This document shows positions 8,442-17,025 of a DNA stretch of 26,922 nt, one piece after another. The translations under genes and the position numbers were made by a program. Position 1 is the first letter of the stretch. Each line of letters starts with the position of its first letter. Below the pieces are notes generated by a model. The model had not been told where the DNA came from, searched no databases, and was given only the letters and a program-made list of their open reading frames with translations. The stretch lies in the NCBI GenBank assembly GCA_021151615.1, contig JAGKXA010000032.1:1-26922 (forward strand), read 5' to 3'. This stretch comes from Cellvibrionaceae bacterium (lineage in GTDB: Bacteria > Pseudomonadota > Gammaproteobacteria > Pseudomonadales > Cellvibrionaceae).

Positions 8442-11400
8442 TTATAAACACGAACTTGTAGCAGGTTTCAGAGCAGTTATTTTTCCCCCTCCCATTTCTG
8501 CCACAAATAAATTGCCATTATGTTCTGTCACAAATAATGGATCATTAAACCCGCCGACCAATACATTTTGCGATACAACTGTCAAGCCATCGGCGGATAA
8601 CTGAACTTTGATAATATCATCCCCGAGCGAATAGCGTACCAGTAACAAATTATGATCTAGCGCCGGACAGACACCCGAGGTCTTATATTCGGTAATTCCA
8701 TCCGCTGAAGCGTTTTTGCTTAACTCAAGTAATGGCGGCTGATAATTTGCCAAAGGAGCTACACCTTGAACACTTCCATTTTTAAATACACATTCCGCAC
8801 GTGAAGGATTCGGATGACCAAAATATTTACCTGGCAAAATACGTAGCAACAAATCCACTTGCGCCCCTGGATTATTTCCACCCTCAGCAACCAACGCAGG
8901 ATTGGATACCCCTCGACAACTTGGCGTCGGAGAGGGAGGAAACGCACCAATTACTCCAAGCCCGTTATCTGTCGCATACATAGATCCATTAGAGTGGAAT
9001 ACAAAATCATAGCTATTGCGCAGCCCAGTAGCATAAGTTGCAACATCACAGGGTGCTGGCCCATAAATATCAGCGTTATTTGCACAACTACCGTCAAAAT
9101 TTTCTGCAAACACATCTGCCACGACAATAGCTGAAGACAAAGGTTGCTCTTCCCTATCTCCAAATTCTGTCGGCACGGCCACAGGCGCACCGCCTCCGGT
9201 GTTGCCTCCGATCGACATGTATAAGCGATTATCGGGACCAAAGTGCAAGCTATTTACTGCATGATTAGCAATAGCGCGTGGTAAACCGGTAATTATTTGT
9301 TGCACTTGATTAAAGCCCGGACCGGACAGCCGGGTGATATTACTAGAGTTAGCCACACCTGAATCAATCGAAGGGCTTGATGAGCTAAGCCACAAGGAAT
9401 ATTTTGTGTTATCGAGTAAATCGTCCTGTCGTACGGTAATACCCAGCGTTAATCTTGCCCCCAAAGCATTAACAAGACTATTAATAATCTGATCTTCAAT
9501 AACATTTAAATTCGAGTCATAAGTCAATGCGTGAATTGTGCCAAATAGTTCTGTGACATAAAGCTTACCATCAGGAGCCCAGGCCATGCTGGTGGGAAAG
9601 GCAACCGGATGAGAAACGCGGGAGAACTGAATCGGTAAATCAGCCGATCCAGATTCAACTGCCTCAATGCGAAAGTAATCAAACGCATAAGTTATCGGTG
9701 CGGCAGCATTTCGATGCGTGGTCATCACGCCAGCAAAACTACGCGTACCGATGACCGGATCTATACCTGCCGCGTCAAAGCTAAACATCTCCGGTTCTAC
9801 CGCATAGTTAGCCACCTGAGTGCGCGCACCACCATTCACGGTGAAAGCTGCAATCACCATTCCCGTTGAAGGATTTGCAATCAATTCCAACAACAGTTTA
9901 CTACTGCTCAAATTGCCTACCGTTTTTGTAGTGGACTTCACCGCTACACCATTACGCTCATACAGCACCTCGATTACCGGATTGGTTGGGTAGGATGAAT
10001 ACACAATTTTTATATAATTATTTTCATCCGTACCGAACCATAAGCCAGCTTGCTCATACTTACCTGTACCCGTTGGGGGATTAACTAGCAGCGTGGAAAT
10101 TTTTGCTATTTGATTAGGCCCCGCAAATCCGACCCCAACCGCATTGACCTGATTATTGTTCGCAAGGTGCATGATTCCATTAGTCGTATTAAGCCGCAGC
10201 AAACCATCACCAAAGGAAGTCTCTATATTGAGCGGAACATAGGCGGCAGTGTTGGTGGAAGGCATTACATAAGTAAAACCTGTTCCCTTACCCGATTTAT
10301 CATTCAAGTGTCCCGCATCGGCGTTAAAGTCCAACACATACGGCAAGGTAACCCGAATCTCTGAACAAATTACCGGAGCGCAAGCATCACTATCGCCACC
10401 GTCAACAACCATCGATAAAGGCACCACGGTTGATTCCAGGATACTGCTGGTAATTGTCAAAGCACCTGTGTATTTCCCGGAAGACAAACCTGCCGGATCC
10501 AATCTAACCGCTAAACTTTCTGGTGCGGTTCCCGTAGCTGGCGAAGCGCTAGCCCAGGGGACATTACTGGAAATTAAATAATCCGGACTCATTCCATCTG
10601 CATAAGCGTTCAACCCCAACAGCAAATTTACATCTACTGGAGGGCTGCCTATATCTACTGTGGAAGACACTTGTGCGGGCGTAACCGCGAATTCAGGAGT
10701 GGTGAGCTGGTTGGTAATTCTAAATTGCCCGCTCAACACGGCCGTGGTTGCATCGGCTTTGGTGATTAGCGCGTAAATAACATGGCTGCCATCTGCACGC
10801 GCGGTTGTATCAAAAGGCAGCGCCGATCCGTTAGTCGCGGTACCAGCAAAATCAAATGGCAAAAGGCCTTCTGTTTTATCCGGCGTACCACCCGGTAGCC
10901 GATCAAGAAAAAATTCTACCCGGCTTATATTTTGCTCCGGCTTAACATGGATATAAGCATTGGACTTTAATACCGCTCCCTCCAGCGGCACTGCGTTATT
11001 GCGATTAGCGAGCGAACTTACCTTTAATTCAAACCCTGATGAACTGCTCGCCTCGGTATACGACAAGCTAACAGGAATTACCAACGAGCGACTACCTGTT
11101 ACAAGAATGTCTGCCGTATGAACCCCGGTAGCCAAGCCAGCAACGTCTACATTAACCGTTAACGAGGCTGGCGTTGTTCCTGTATCCGCAGTGAGATGCA
11201 CCCAGGGTTGGGTCGCGCTTACTGAAAAATTCTGTACGGCAGTACCCGCTGCCAGCGATAGTGTCGACGACGACTGAGTTGCGGGTTTGGCAATAGTAAA
11301 ATTCAAACTCGGCGGCGTAGCCAATAAGGGAGCATCTACGATATCAAAATGACTGGAAACTATTGCCAGGCTATTGTCGAGGTAGGTGATTTCGGCAGTC

Positions 11401-12368
11401 AGATTATGCGCACCGAGCGCAAGCCCCACTACAGACAAAGGTATCGCGTTGCCGTTACTGGCCGACCCCATCAAATCAAATGGAGCACCAGCCTCGATAC
11501 GTGTCGGACTCCCCAACATAGCGGGATTATCCAAAAAAAATCGCACTTGCTTTACATCATTTTCAGGCAACAAAAAAATATACGCTGCCGCACTAAGTTG
11601 TTGTCCCTCTAGCGCTACAGGCGAACCACGATTCGCGTTCGCAGAAACCATCAGCTTATAGCTGCTTGCGTCAGGGCCTACAGTGAAAGTGACGGGAATT
11701 TTTAATGTTGGTGCACCCGGACTGGTTGCGATAATTTCAGCTGAGTAAGACCCGGGAATCAAACCACTACTGCTCAAGGTAACACCAGCAGTCAGTGGCG
11801 ACACGCCAGTTGCTGGAGAAAGACTTAACCAGGGCTGATTACTGGATAATTCAATTGCTTGGGTACTCCCGGATAACTGTATATTCAAGGTGCGATTGAT
11901 CTGCGTTGCGCCCCTTACCGACTCATTAAACGCGAGCGGCGATGCTTGTAATATTGGTGTTAGGTTATCGACCGTAACCTGCGCACTTAACAAAATTGTC
12001 CGATCATCGGTTAACACCAACTGCGCAGTAAACGAGTGCTCCCCCTCTGACAATAATTGTGTATTGTAAAGTTTTGATCCTCCGTTAGTTGCCGTTCCGG
12101 CCATATCCCAAGGGGCAAGCTTTTCTGTTAGTTGCAATTTATTGTCAATAAAAAACTGGACACTCTTTATACCGGGATTAATATCAACAAATACTGCAAT
12201 ATTTCCTTTTACCACCGCTGTATTCAATGTTTGTGCACCCGCCCTATCAGAACGCACTGAATAAACCAGTTCAAATGCAAAAATTTTCGACACTCCCATC
12301 AAAAAAATTGCAGCAGTAAACAGAAAGACTTTAATCATTCGATAAACTGCATGAAATGAAATGTCCAT
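8442..12368 (-). CDS. Secreted multidomain protein: Ig-like/BACON repeats, lectin-like domain, sorbosone-dehydrogenase-like beta-propeller
   Basis: 1308 residues. A signal peptide (MIKVFLFTAAIFLMGVSKIFA, probable cleavage after A31) sends it out of the cytoplasm. Three paired modules follow. The first member is Ig-like (about 34-133, 237-344, 446-553), each with VxFFLD or VQFFID and a PFDxxGTATNG-type motif. The second is BACON-like (about 138-230, 349-438, 556-655), each with a QPWL- or VPWA-type core and SPATG-like turn. Residues about 672-905 look like a concanavalin-type jelly roll (YEQAGLWFGTDENNYIKI). Residues about 912-1303 resemble glucose/sorbosone dehydrogenase-type propellers (SMAWAPDGKLYVTELFG, LHFGPDNRLYMSIGGNTG, YATGLRNSYDFVFHSNG). 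Such propellers often bind PQQ or sugar, but activity is not shown here. GAGG 7 bases upstream fixes the start. A role in carbohydrate binding or oxidation at the cell surface is inferred. Confidence 0.88.
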   Translation of the reverse strand: MDISFHAVYRMIKVFLFTAAIFLMGVSKIFAFELVYSVRSDRAGAQTLNTAVVKGNIAVFVDINPGIKSVQFFIDNKLQLTEKLAPWDMAGTATNGGSKLYNTQLLSEGEHSFTAQLVLTDDRTILLSAQVTVDNLTPILQASPLAFNESVRGATQINRTLNIQLSGSTQAIELSSNQPWLSLSPATGVSPLTAGVTLSSSGLIPGSYSAEIIATSPGAPTLKIPVTFTVGPDASSYKLMVSANANRGSPVALEGQQLSAAAYIFLLPENDVKQVRFFLDNPAMLGSPTRIEAGAPFDLMGSASNGNAIPLSVVGLALGAHNLTAEITYLDNSLAIVSSHFDIVDAPLLATPPSLNFTIAKPATQSSSTLSLAAGTAVQNFSVSATQPWVHLTADTGTTPASLTVNVDVAGLATGVHTADILVTGSRSLVIPVSLSYTEASSSSGFELKVSSLANRNNAVPLEGAVLKSNAYIHVKPEQNISRVEFFLDRLPGGTPDKTEGLLPFDFAGTATNGSALPFDTTARADGSHVIYALITKADATTAVLSGQFRITNQLTTPEFAVTPAQVSSTVDIGSPPVDVNLLLGLNAYADGMSPDYLISSNVPWASASPATGTAPESLAVRLDPAGLSSGKYTGALTITSSILESTVVPLSMVVDGGDSDACAPVICSEIRVTLPYVLDFNADAGHLNDKSGKGTGFTYVMPSTNTAAYVPLNIETSFGDGLLRLNTTNGIMHLANNNQVNAVGVGFAGPNQIAKISTLLVNPPTGTGKYEQAGLWFGTDENNYIKIVYSSYPTNPVIEVLYERNGVAVKSTTKTVGNLSSSKLLLELIANPSTGMVIAAFTVNGGARTQVANYAVEPEMFSFDAAGIDPVIGTRSFAGVMTTHRNAAAPITYAFDYFRIEAVESGSADLPIQFSRVSHPVAFPTSMAWAPDGKLYVTELFGTIHALTYDSNLNVIEDQIINSLVNALGARLTLGITVRQDDLLDNTKYSLWLSSSSPSIDSGVANSSNITRLSGPGFNQVQQIITGLPRAIANHAVNSLHFGPDNRLYMSIGGNTGGGAPVAVPTEFGDREEQPLSSAIVVADVFAENFDGSCANNADIYGPAPCDVATYATGLRNSYDFVFHSNGSMYATDNGLGVIGAFPPSPTPSCRGVSNPALVAEGGNNPGAQVDLLLRILPGKYFGHPNPSRAECVFKNGSVQGVAPLANYQPPLLELSKNASADGITEYKTSGVCPALDHNLLLVRYSLGDDIIKVQLSADGLTVVSQNVLVGGFNDPLFVTEHNGNLFVAEMGGGKITALKPATSSCL

Positions 12369-12379
12369 TTTATTACCTC

Positions 12380-12393
12380 AACATTTAAATGTT
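12380..12393. promoter_or_regulatory. Palindrome in the leader of the secreted propeller gene
   Basis: AACATTTAAATGTT, a perfect 14-bp palindrome ending 4 bp upstream of the Shine-Dalgarno GAGG. It could be an operator or a leader hairpin; no regulator is identified. Confidence 0.35.
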
Positions 12394-12760
12394 TTGCTAA
12401 TCCCTACCAAAAAATTCGCCGTTGCATTGTAAATTTTCAACACACTTAGGATAATTTTTAAGTAAAAAGACATCTACTCACTCTAAAAAATTAAAGTGAG
12501 GTTGGGAACTTTTTAGCCATCACTAAAAGCCTAGTATGAAAATATTTTTGGGCGCGTAAAAAATGAAAGTCGCGTAAAAACACTTTGGAATTAAGCAGTT
12601 TTCTGAAAGAATATTTAATCAAAAGGTAATTGCTATTTAATAGCTGTGAATCAAAACAACAGAACAATATTCAAGGACGGTAGCTACTCTGCAAAACAGA
12701 GAATGTATCAGCTAAGTGTTATCGGCTATAACAGGTTATCTACTCATCATGAGGCGCACT
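12394..12760. other. Intergenic region between divergent genes, no further gene seen
   Basis: AT-rich DNA between the propeller gene and the thioesterase remnant. It contains a short direct repeat of GCGTAAAAA (around 12552 and 12574) and an imperfect CTCACT/AGTGAG inverted repeat near 12477-12500. I see no convincing ORF and no confident promoter. Confidence 0.5.
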
Positions 12761-13231
12761 ATGAGCAATCCGCGAAGAGACATCACTTTACGCTTCCTGG
12801 CCGAGCCGCAAGACATTAACTTCGGAGGAAAAGTTCACGGTGGAGCAGTAATGAAGTGGATTGGCCTGGCAGCCTACGCCTGTGCTGCGGGCTGGAGCAG
12901 CCGCTACTGCGTAACGGCCTATGCGGGTGGAATTCGGTTTGTATCGCCGATCCATGTGGGCAATCTGGTGGAGGTTGCGGCCAAAATTATCTACACCGGC
13001 ACCTCTTCCATACATATCGCGATTGAAGTAAACGCCTGCGATCCAAAATCGCTGAACCGCCGGCTAACCCTCACTGCATAGTCATCATGGTTGCCGTTGA
13101 TAAATCCGGCCAACCGGTACAAGTTCCAACCTGGGTGCCGCAAACCGAGGAAGACAAACAACATGCCACCGCCATCAAGCTGATGGAAATGCGCAAAAAA
13201 AATTGGCGATGAAATGCAAATTTTTGTTTAA
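12761..13231 (+). pseudogene. Acyl-CoA thioesterase (hotdog fold), frameshifted pseudogene
   Basis: The start MSNPRRDITLRFLAEP with the FGGKVHGGAVMKWI core identifies a YciA-type acyl-CoA thioesterase, a cytosolic enzyme that hydrolyses acyl-CoA to free acid and CoA. GAGG lies 6 bases before this ATG. The frame breaks after ...LNRRLT: one base appears missing between 13069 and 13070, producing a stop at 13079. The family-like continuation (HCIVIMVAVDKSG..., then WVPQTEEDKQHATAIKLMEM) is in the shifted frame. A second shift at the A8 run at 13195-13202 (seven As expected) is needed to reach the ending IGDEMQIFV and stop at 13229. Residue 35 is Gly where the family has the catalytic Asp (WID in relatives, WIG here). 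Loss of that residue argues for real decay, although two indels alone could be sequencing errors. Confidence 0.85.
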
Positions 13232-13261
13232 TGGCAAACTCAAAAACACCGGATCCTATTT

Positions 13262-13636
13262 ATGACCCAGGCAGCACAAACCACTAAAAGCAAACAACGA
13301 AAAGACGCACGCGATCTGCGCGCCGAGGCGTTAAAGATCGTAAACACGATTAAAACCGAAGGCCAAACGCCAGTGGAAACCAAAGCCATTGCCAACGGTA
13401 TCCAACGCGGGATGGAAATGTTCTTACGCCAGCAAAGTGAAAAATCCCGCGAGTTGGATAAGCGCACAAAAAAAGTTAAGCAACTGGCCAATCAATTAGC
13501 GCAACAACAAAACAGCGATACAAATTCAGAGGAAGTAGACGCGGTAGCAACAAACTCATCCGCACTGCCATGGATATTATTGGGGATTTCCTGGGTGTTG
13601 TTTTTAGCTGTGCAGGGAATTCAGTTATGGGGCTGA
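13262..13636 (+). CDS. DUF2956 family protein
   Basis: 124 residues. The N-terminal half (about 12-75) is basic and helical, with AEALKIVNTIKTEGQTPVET and KAIANGIQRGMEMFLRQQSE. This is the pattern of the DUF2956 family of small gammaproteobacterial proteins. A Gln/Asn/Ser-rich linker follows (about 77-101), then a single C-terminal transmembrane helix at 103-120. The arrangement is of a tail-anchored inner-membrane protein with its charged domain in the cytoplasm. The function of the family is unknown. The Shine-Dalgarno is weak. It lies 30 bp after the thioesterase remnant on the same strand, so it may have been co-transcribed with it, and it is followed by a hairpin overlapping its stop. 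Confidence 0.82.
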   Translation: MTQAAQTTKSKQRKDARDLRAEALKIVNTIKTEGQTPVETKAIANGIQRGMEMFLRQQSEKSRELDKRTKKVKQLANQLAQQQNSDTNSEEVDAVATNSSALPWILLGISWVLFLAVQGIQLWG

Positions 13637-13649
13637 TCAAACAGCCCCA
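13628..13649. terminator. Hairpin between convergent DUF2956 and channel genes
   Basis: TGGGGCTG, 6-nt loop, CAGCCCCA: a perfect 8-bp GC-rich stem over the DUF2956 stop codon and 2 bp from the channel stop on the other strand. There is no T run, so bidirectional termination is plausible but unproven. Confidence 0.55.
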
Positions 13650-13651
13650 GG

Positions 13652-14650
13652 CTACTGCGGCGCCATCAACACGCCGTAATAAATAACCGAGGGATAGGCG
13701 ATAATCACTGCCCAGGTGACGACAAGGTCTATTCGGTACGCTAGTTGCTGGAGACCTTTCTTGGTTAATAGCACCACCATCACACTGCTGAACAAGCCAA
13801 TGCCGACAATCACAAAGGAAGCTACCTGAATCAAATCCGACAATGTAAATACATCGGTTGATGGCAAGGATAAATCCACCGTGTATTTGTTACCCACGCA
13901 GGCAAAGAGCGCGGACATAATCAGCCCCACCCGGCTTTCAAACATGGTTTCGTTAAAGAAATACAACAGTGAGATAATCACGTAAGCGACGAAAAAGCCT
14001 AAAAAGTAAGTCCAGAAAATCCGGTTACCGTGGCGCTCAATAGGAATAACAATCGACATTCTTGGATATATGCCTTTAGCACCACTTTGTATGCCGAAAT
14101 TCGTGGGGTACTTATAATCAAACGCACGAATTTCAATAGGCATTAGACTCCAGCCTGAAAGGGTTAAATTATCGCTGAGCAGGCTGTTTTTCATATCGGG
14201 AACAAATTTTATTTTGGCGGAGTCCAGTTCAACGCTTTCAATATTGATGGTTACATTTTGCTGATCAAATGGAAAATATTTTATGTCCCAATCCTGATTG
14301 ATATCAGCCACAAACTTGGTCATGGTGTGGATGGTGCCATCATCATTTTGGATAGTGAAATTTTCGGTATCAATAATGGACCAGCTGCGCGCATTGGTAA
14401 TTTCGATTTTGTTGTAAAACTTGTAGTCCTCGGGCAGGAGTTTTGGATCATAGGTGGACCAGATCCAGGCAGAGATGGTGAATTTTTTATCCGGGATATC
14501 CAGCGCATACAATGAAGTTACATAAACCCCGACCGGGATTTCAATACGGTTTTTACCCTCGTAAACGATTTCTTCCGCACGAGCCGCAAACGCCAGCAGC
14601 AACAAAACACAAGCAATAAACTTCCCAATAATGTGTGTGTGAATCCGCAT
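13652..14650 (-). CDS. Pentameric ligand-gated ion channel homologue (Cys-loop superfamily, prokaryotic type)
   Basis: 332 residues. The signal peptide (about 1-25, ending AARA) places the ligand-binding domain (about 26-205) in the periplasm as a beta-sandwich. It carries the superfamily landmark FPFD at 126-129 in the loop that would be the Cys-loop; flanking cysteines are absent, as in other bacterial members. The membrane domain has four helices: M1 about 211-231, M2 about 239-257 (RVGLIMSALFACVGNKYTVD), M3 about 268-296 and M4 about 307-328, with a short M3-M4 loop. This layout matches GLIC and ELIC. M2 differs from theirs: it contains Gly-Asn-Lys and Asp where GLIC/ELIC are hydrophobic or small polar, so pore selectivity may differ. 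It is the second gene of an operon, 3 bp after the sensor gene with no Shine-Dalgarno, which implies reinitiation. Confidence 0.8.
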   Translation of the reverse strand: MRIHTHIIGKFIACVLLLLAFAARAEEIVYEGKNRIEIPVGVYVTSLYALDIPDKKFTISAWIWSTYDPKLLPEDYKFYNKIEITNARSWSIIDTENFTIQNDDGTIHTMTKFVADINQDWDIKYFPFDQQNVTINIESVELDSAKIKFVPDMKNSLLSDNLTLSGWSLMPIEIRAFDYKYPTNFGIQSGAKGIYPRMSIVIPIERHGNRIFWTYFLGFFVAYVIISLLYFFNETMFESRVGLIMSALFACVGNKYTVDLSLPSTDVFTLSDLIQVASFVIVGIGLFSSVMVVLLTKKGLQQLAYRIDLVVTWAVIIAYPSVIYYGVLMAPQ

Positions 14651-14653
14651 GTT

Positions 14654-16945
14654 TTATACCAGTATCATTTTTTTGTTGATTTCCAGTGCCATGGCATCCT
14701 GCTGCAACTCCGTTTTCAGTACTTTTATATAGTCAATTACTTCGTTGGCAAAGCGATTCAGGTCATCTTCCGTGGTGTAGGAAACCACCAGATGCACCAC
14801 CTCGTTGACTATACCCGAGCTATCGCTATTCCATACACCCTTTGCTTGCGATGAGGTAGCACCACCAAATTTTTCGCCCAGAAAAACCATAGTACGGTTA
14901 ACGTAGAGGGTGGAATCAAACGGCTGATCGATATTGATTGTAGTCGGAATAAATATGCAGATTTGATGCACCCGTTCAATTCGCTCCACAATTTCATTAA
15001 TCACTTTTGTGGCAGGCTCTGGAATGGTAAATGCAGTACCACTAACAACGGGCAAATTCCCAATATAGGGGATTTCAAAATCCAGGTTGGCGTTAAGTTC
15101 CAAATTCTCATTGACCCGATCCAGAATAGTATAGAGCGTGGTTTGATCCTGACGCACATGACGCTGGATACTTTTAACCACGGTCGCCGTTTTTTCACCC
15201 GCAGTGTCACTATTGGGTACCATAACGACAATCGCCTTGGTGTAGCGAAACAAAGGCTCAAGATAAATATCAATAAACTTGTCAACATCTCCGGTAATGG
15301 CAGTCTGCATTACAATATTGGCATATTGGTTGAGAATCTTGGTCATCAACAGCGAGGACTCTGCTTCTTGCGGGACATCACCCAAATCAAAATCATTCCA
15401 GATATCAAAACCATTGGCGTGTTTATACAGACGAGTTCCCTCATCAAAACCAAAACGGCTACTCATGTGATGCTGATCAGGATATTCCATGTATACAGTT
15501 TTTTTATCGCTGCCCGCTTTTACCAGATTCGCCGCAAAATAATTCCCAATAGTGGTAGCACCGCAACCTGGCTCTACACTCACCACCAGAATAAATTTGG
15601 GCATGTAACGCTCAAGCGCAATATTGAGATCGGTTAATTCGGTATTCTTTTGCTTGATTTCATTAATCAGGTTGCGGTTCTGCTGGAAGGTTTCACTGAT
15701 TCTAAAGAACCACGGCTTCCAGGCTGCCGGAATTAAATGATTGGGGGCGCTTTTATCTTCACCCTGTTTTGAAATATGGCGCACGAGCGATGCCGCTGGA
15801 TAAATAAATTCGCGATAGGTAATTTTTTTAATCGCATACAACAAAATGCCTAATGAGGCCAACAAAACAATAAACACTATGCCGATAGACGAAAAAATGC
15901 GCGTGATAAACAGCGGTTTCTTTTCAATATAAATCACTTGCCAGGGCGCATTTTTTAGTTGGTAGCAAATGTATTGGTAGCCCTGGCTGAGTTGTACCAA
16001 TTTCAGGTCAAGGCAGGCGGCATTAATATCAGCTGCCACAACGCCTTCTGGCAGGGTATCGTTAAATTGGGAGGAATCAGTGAGTTTTAAACTGGAATGT
16101 GCTAGCAACTGGCCGCTTGCGTTTACAATTGCCAGCGCCCCCAACCCGGGCCGAAATTCTTTTACGTAATTACCCAGTTCTTCCAAGGTAAAATCCAGCG
16201 CAACAGTGCCCAGGAATTCCTGCTGGCGATAGACAGGTTTGGCAGCAGTAACCATTATTCCCTTGCCCGCTTCATCCAGATATACCGATGTCCAGAAGGT
16301 GCCTTTATCCGGGTTAACCTCTGGAACACCCAGGGTAAAAAATTCTTTTTGATACAATTTTTCGGTAAAGCGAAACTCAGAAGAAGGTACCCAGGGATAA
16401 ATATTGATGAATTTATTTTTTGAGGTGTAGTACACCCAGGCGGCATTGGGAACGCTATCGCGGGTGGATTTAAAAGAACTATTCAGGCTGAACGCCATTT
16501 CAATTTCGTTTTTTAAATCCAGATTAAAGCTTGTCGAACCTTCACTTTTCACATCGCGGTTAAAGCGTGCTATATCGCCTTCACCGGTTAAATTGCCGGT
16601 ATCCAGAGTTGTATATGGCGCGGGAATATTATCCAGCCCATAGCCGCCCGCTGCCGTTACCGCCAGGTTTTTCAAATAGCTGCTGGATGAAATGCGCGGA
16701 TCCTGGAAAAAATCCTGGGCGTTGGTTTGCATCATATCCAACAGCACAGTCACGCGAACCAACAGGTTATCTATCGCCACTGATTCCGTTTTGAACTGGT
16801 CAATCAGCTGGGCCTTTTCATGCTTGTCTTCACTGATGGTTTGAATAGCAATCAGCAATGCCGACACCAGCAGCACAGCAAAAAACGTGTACAGCATGAT
16901 TGTGTTGTAACGGGCGGTAAACTGCCGCGCCTCGAATTTTTCCAT
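14654..16945 (-). CDS. Transmembrane Cache-domain sensor with CpaE/MinD-like cytoplasmic domain
   Basis: 763 residues. TM1 is at about 16-36 and TM2 at about 349-372. Between them lies a large periplasmic domain with the signature of double Cache (PDC) sensors (GTFWTSVYLD, then VTAAKPVYRQQEFLGTVALDF at 232-252), which usually bind small metabolites such as amino or organic acids. After TM2 come a helical linker (about 373-448) and a SIMIBI/CpaE-like alpha-beta domain (about 451-660). Its P-loop reads VEPGCGATTIG (457-467), with Ala where the Walker A lysine should be and no signature lysine either. The last about 85 residues (MVFLGEKFGGATSSQAKGVW onward) form a small alpha-beta domain I cannot name. 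There is no histidine kinase, GGDEF or MCP output. It is translationally linked to the downstream channel gene, so the two products probably work together at the inner membrane. Confidence 0.78.
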   Translation of the reverse strand: MEKFEARQFTARYNTIMLYTFFAVLLVSALLIAIQTISEDKHEKAQLIDQFKTESVAIDNLLVRVTVLLDMMQTNAQDFFQDPRISSSSYLKNLAVTAAGGYGLDNIPAPYTTLDTGNLTGEGDIARFNRDVKSEGSTSFNLDLKNEIEMAFSLNSSFKSTRDSVPNAAWVYYTSKNKFINIYPWVPSSEFRFTEKLYQKEFFTLGVPEVNPDKGTFWTSVYLDEAGKGIMVTAAKPVYRQQEFLGTVALDFTLEELGNYVKEFRPGLGALAIVNASGQLLAHSSLKLTDSSQFNDTLPEGVVAADINAACLDLKLVQLSQGYQYICYQLKNAPWQVIYIEKKPLFITRIFSSIGIVFIVLLASLGILLYAIKKITYREFIYPAASLVRHISKQGEDKSAPNHLIPAAWKPWFFRISETFQQNRNLINEIKQKNTELTDLNIALERYMPKFILVVSVEPGCGATTIGNYFAANLVKAGSDKKTVYMEYPDQHHMSSRFGFDEGTRLYKHANGFDIWNDFDLGDVPQEAESSLLMTKILNQYANIVMQTAITGDVDKFIDIYLEPLFRYTKAIVVMVPNSDTAGEKTATVVKSIQRHVRQDQTTLYTILDRVNENLELNANLDFEIPYIGNLPVVSGTAFTIPEPATKVINEIVERIERVHQICIFIPTTINIDQPFDSTLYVNRTMVFLGEKFGGATSSQAKGVWNSDSSGIVNEVVHLVVSYTTEDDLNRFANEVIDYIKVLKTELQQDAMALEINKKMILV

Positions 16946-17025
16946 AACTGCTTATCTCGTTATTTATGATTATGGTGGTAACAGAGCAACATTAGCCTGC
17001 ACCAAACTTGTGCCACAAACAGCGC

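Noticed and set aside
14963..15637. 224-aa plus-strand ORF antisense to the sensor gene
   Set aside because: Long but lacks a ribosome site and has composition typical of an antisense shadow; the opposite frame carries clear domain motifs.
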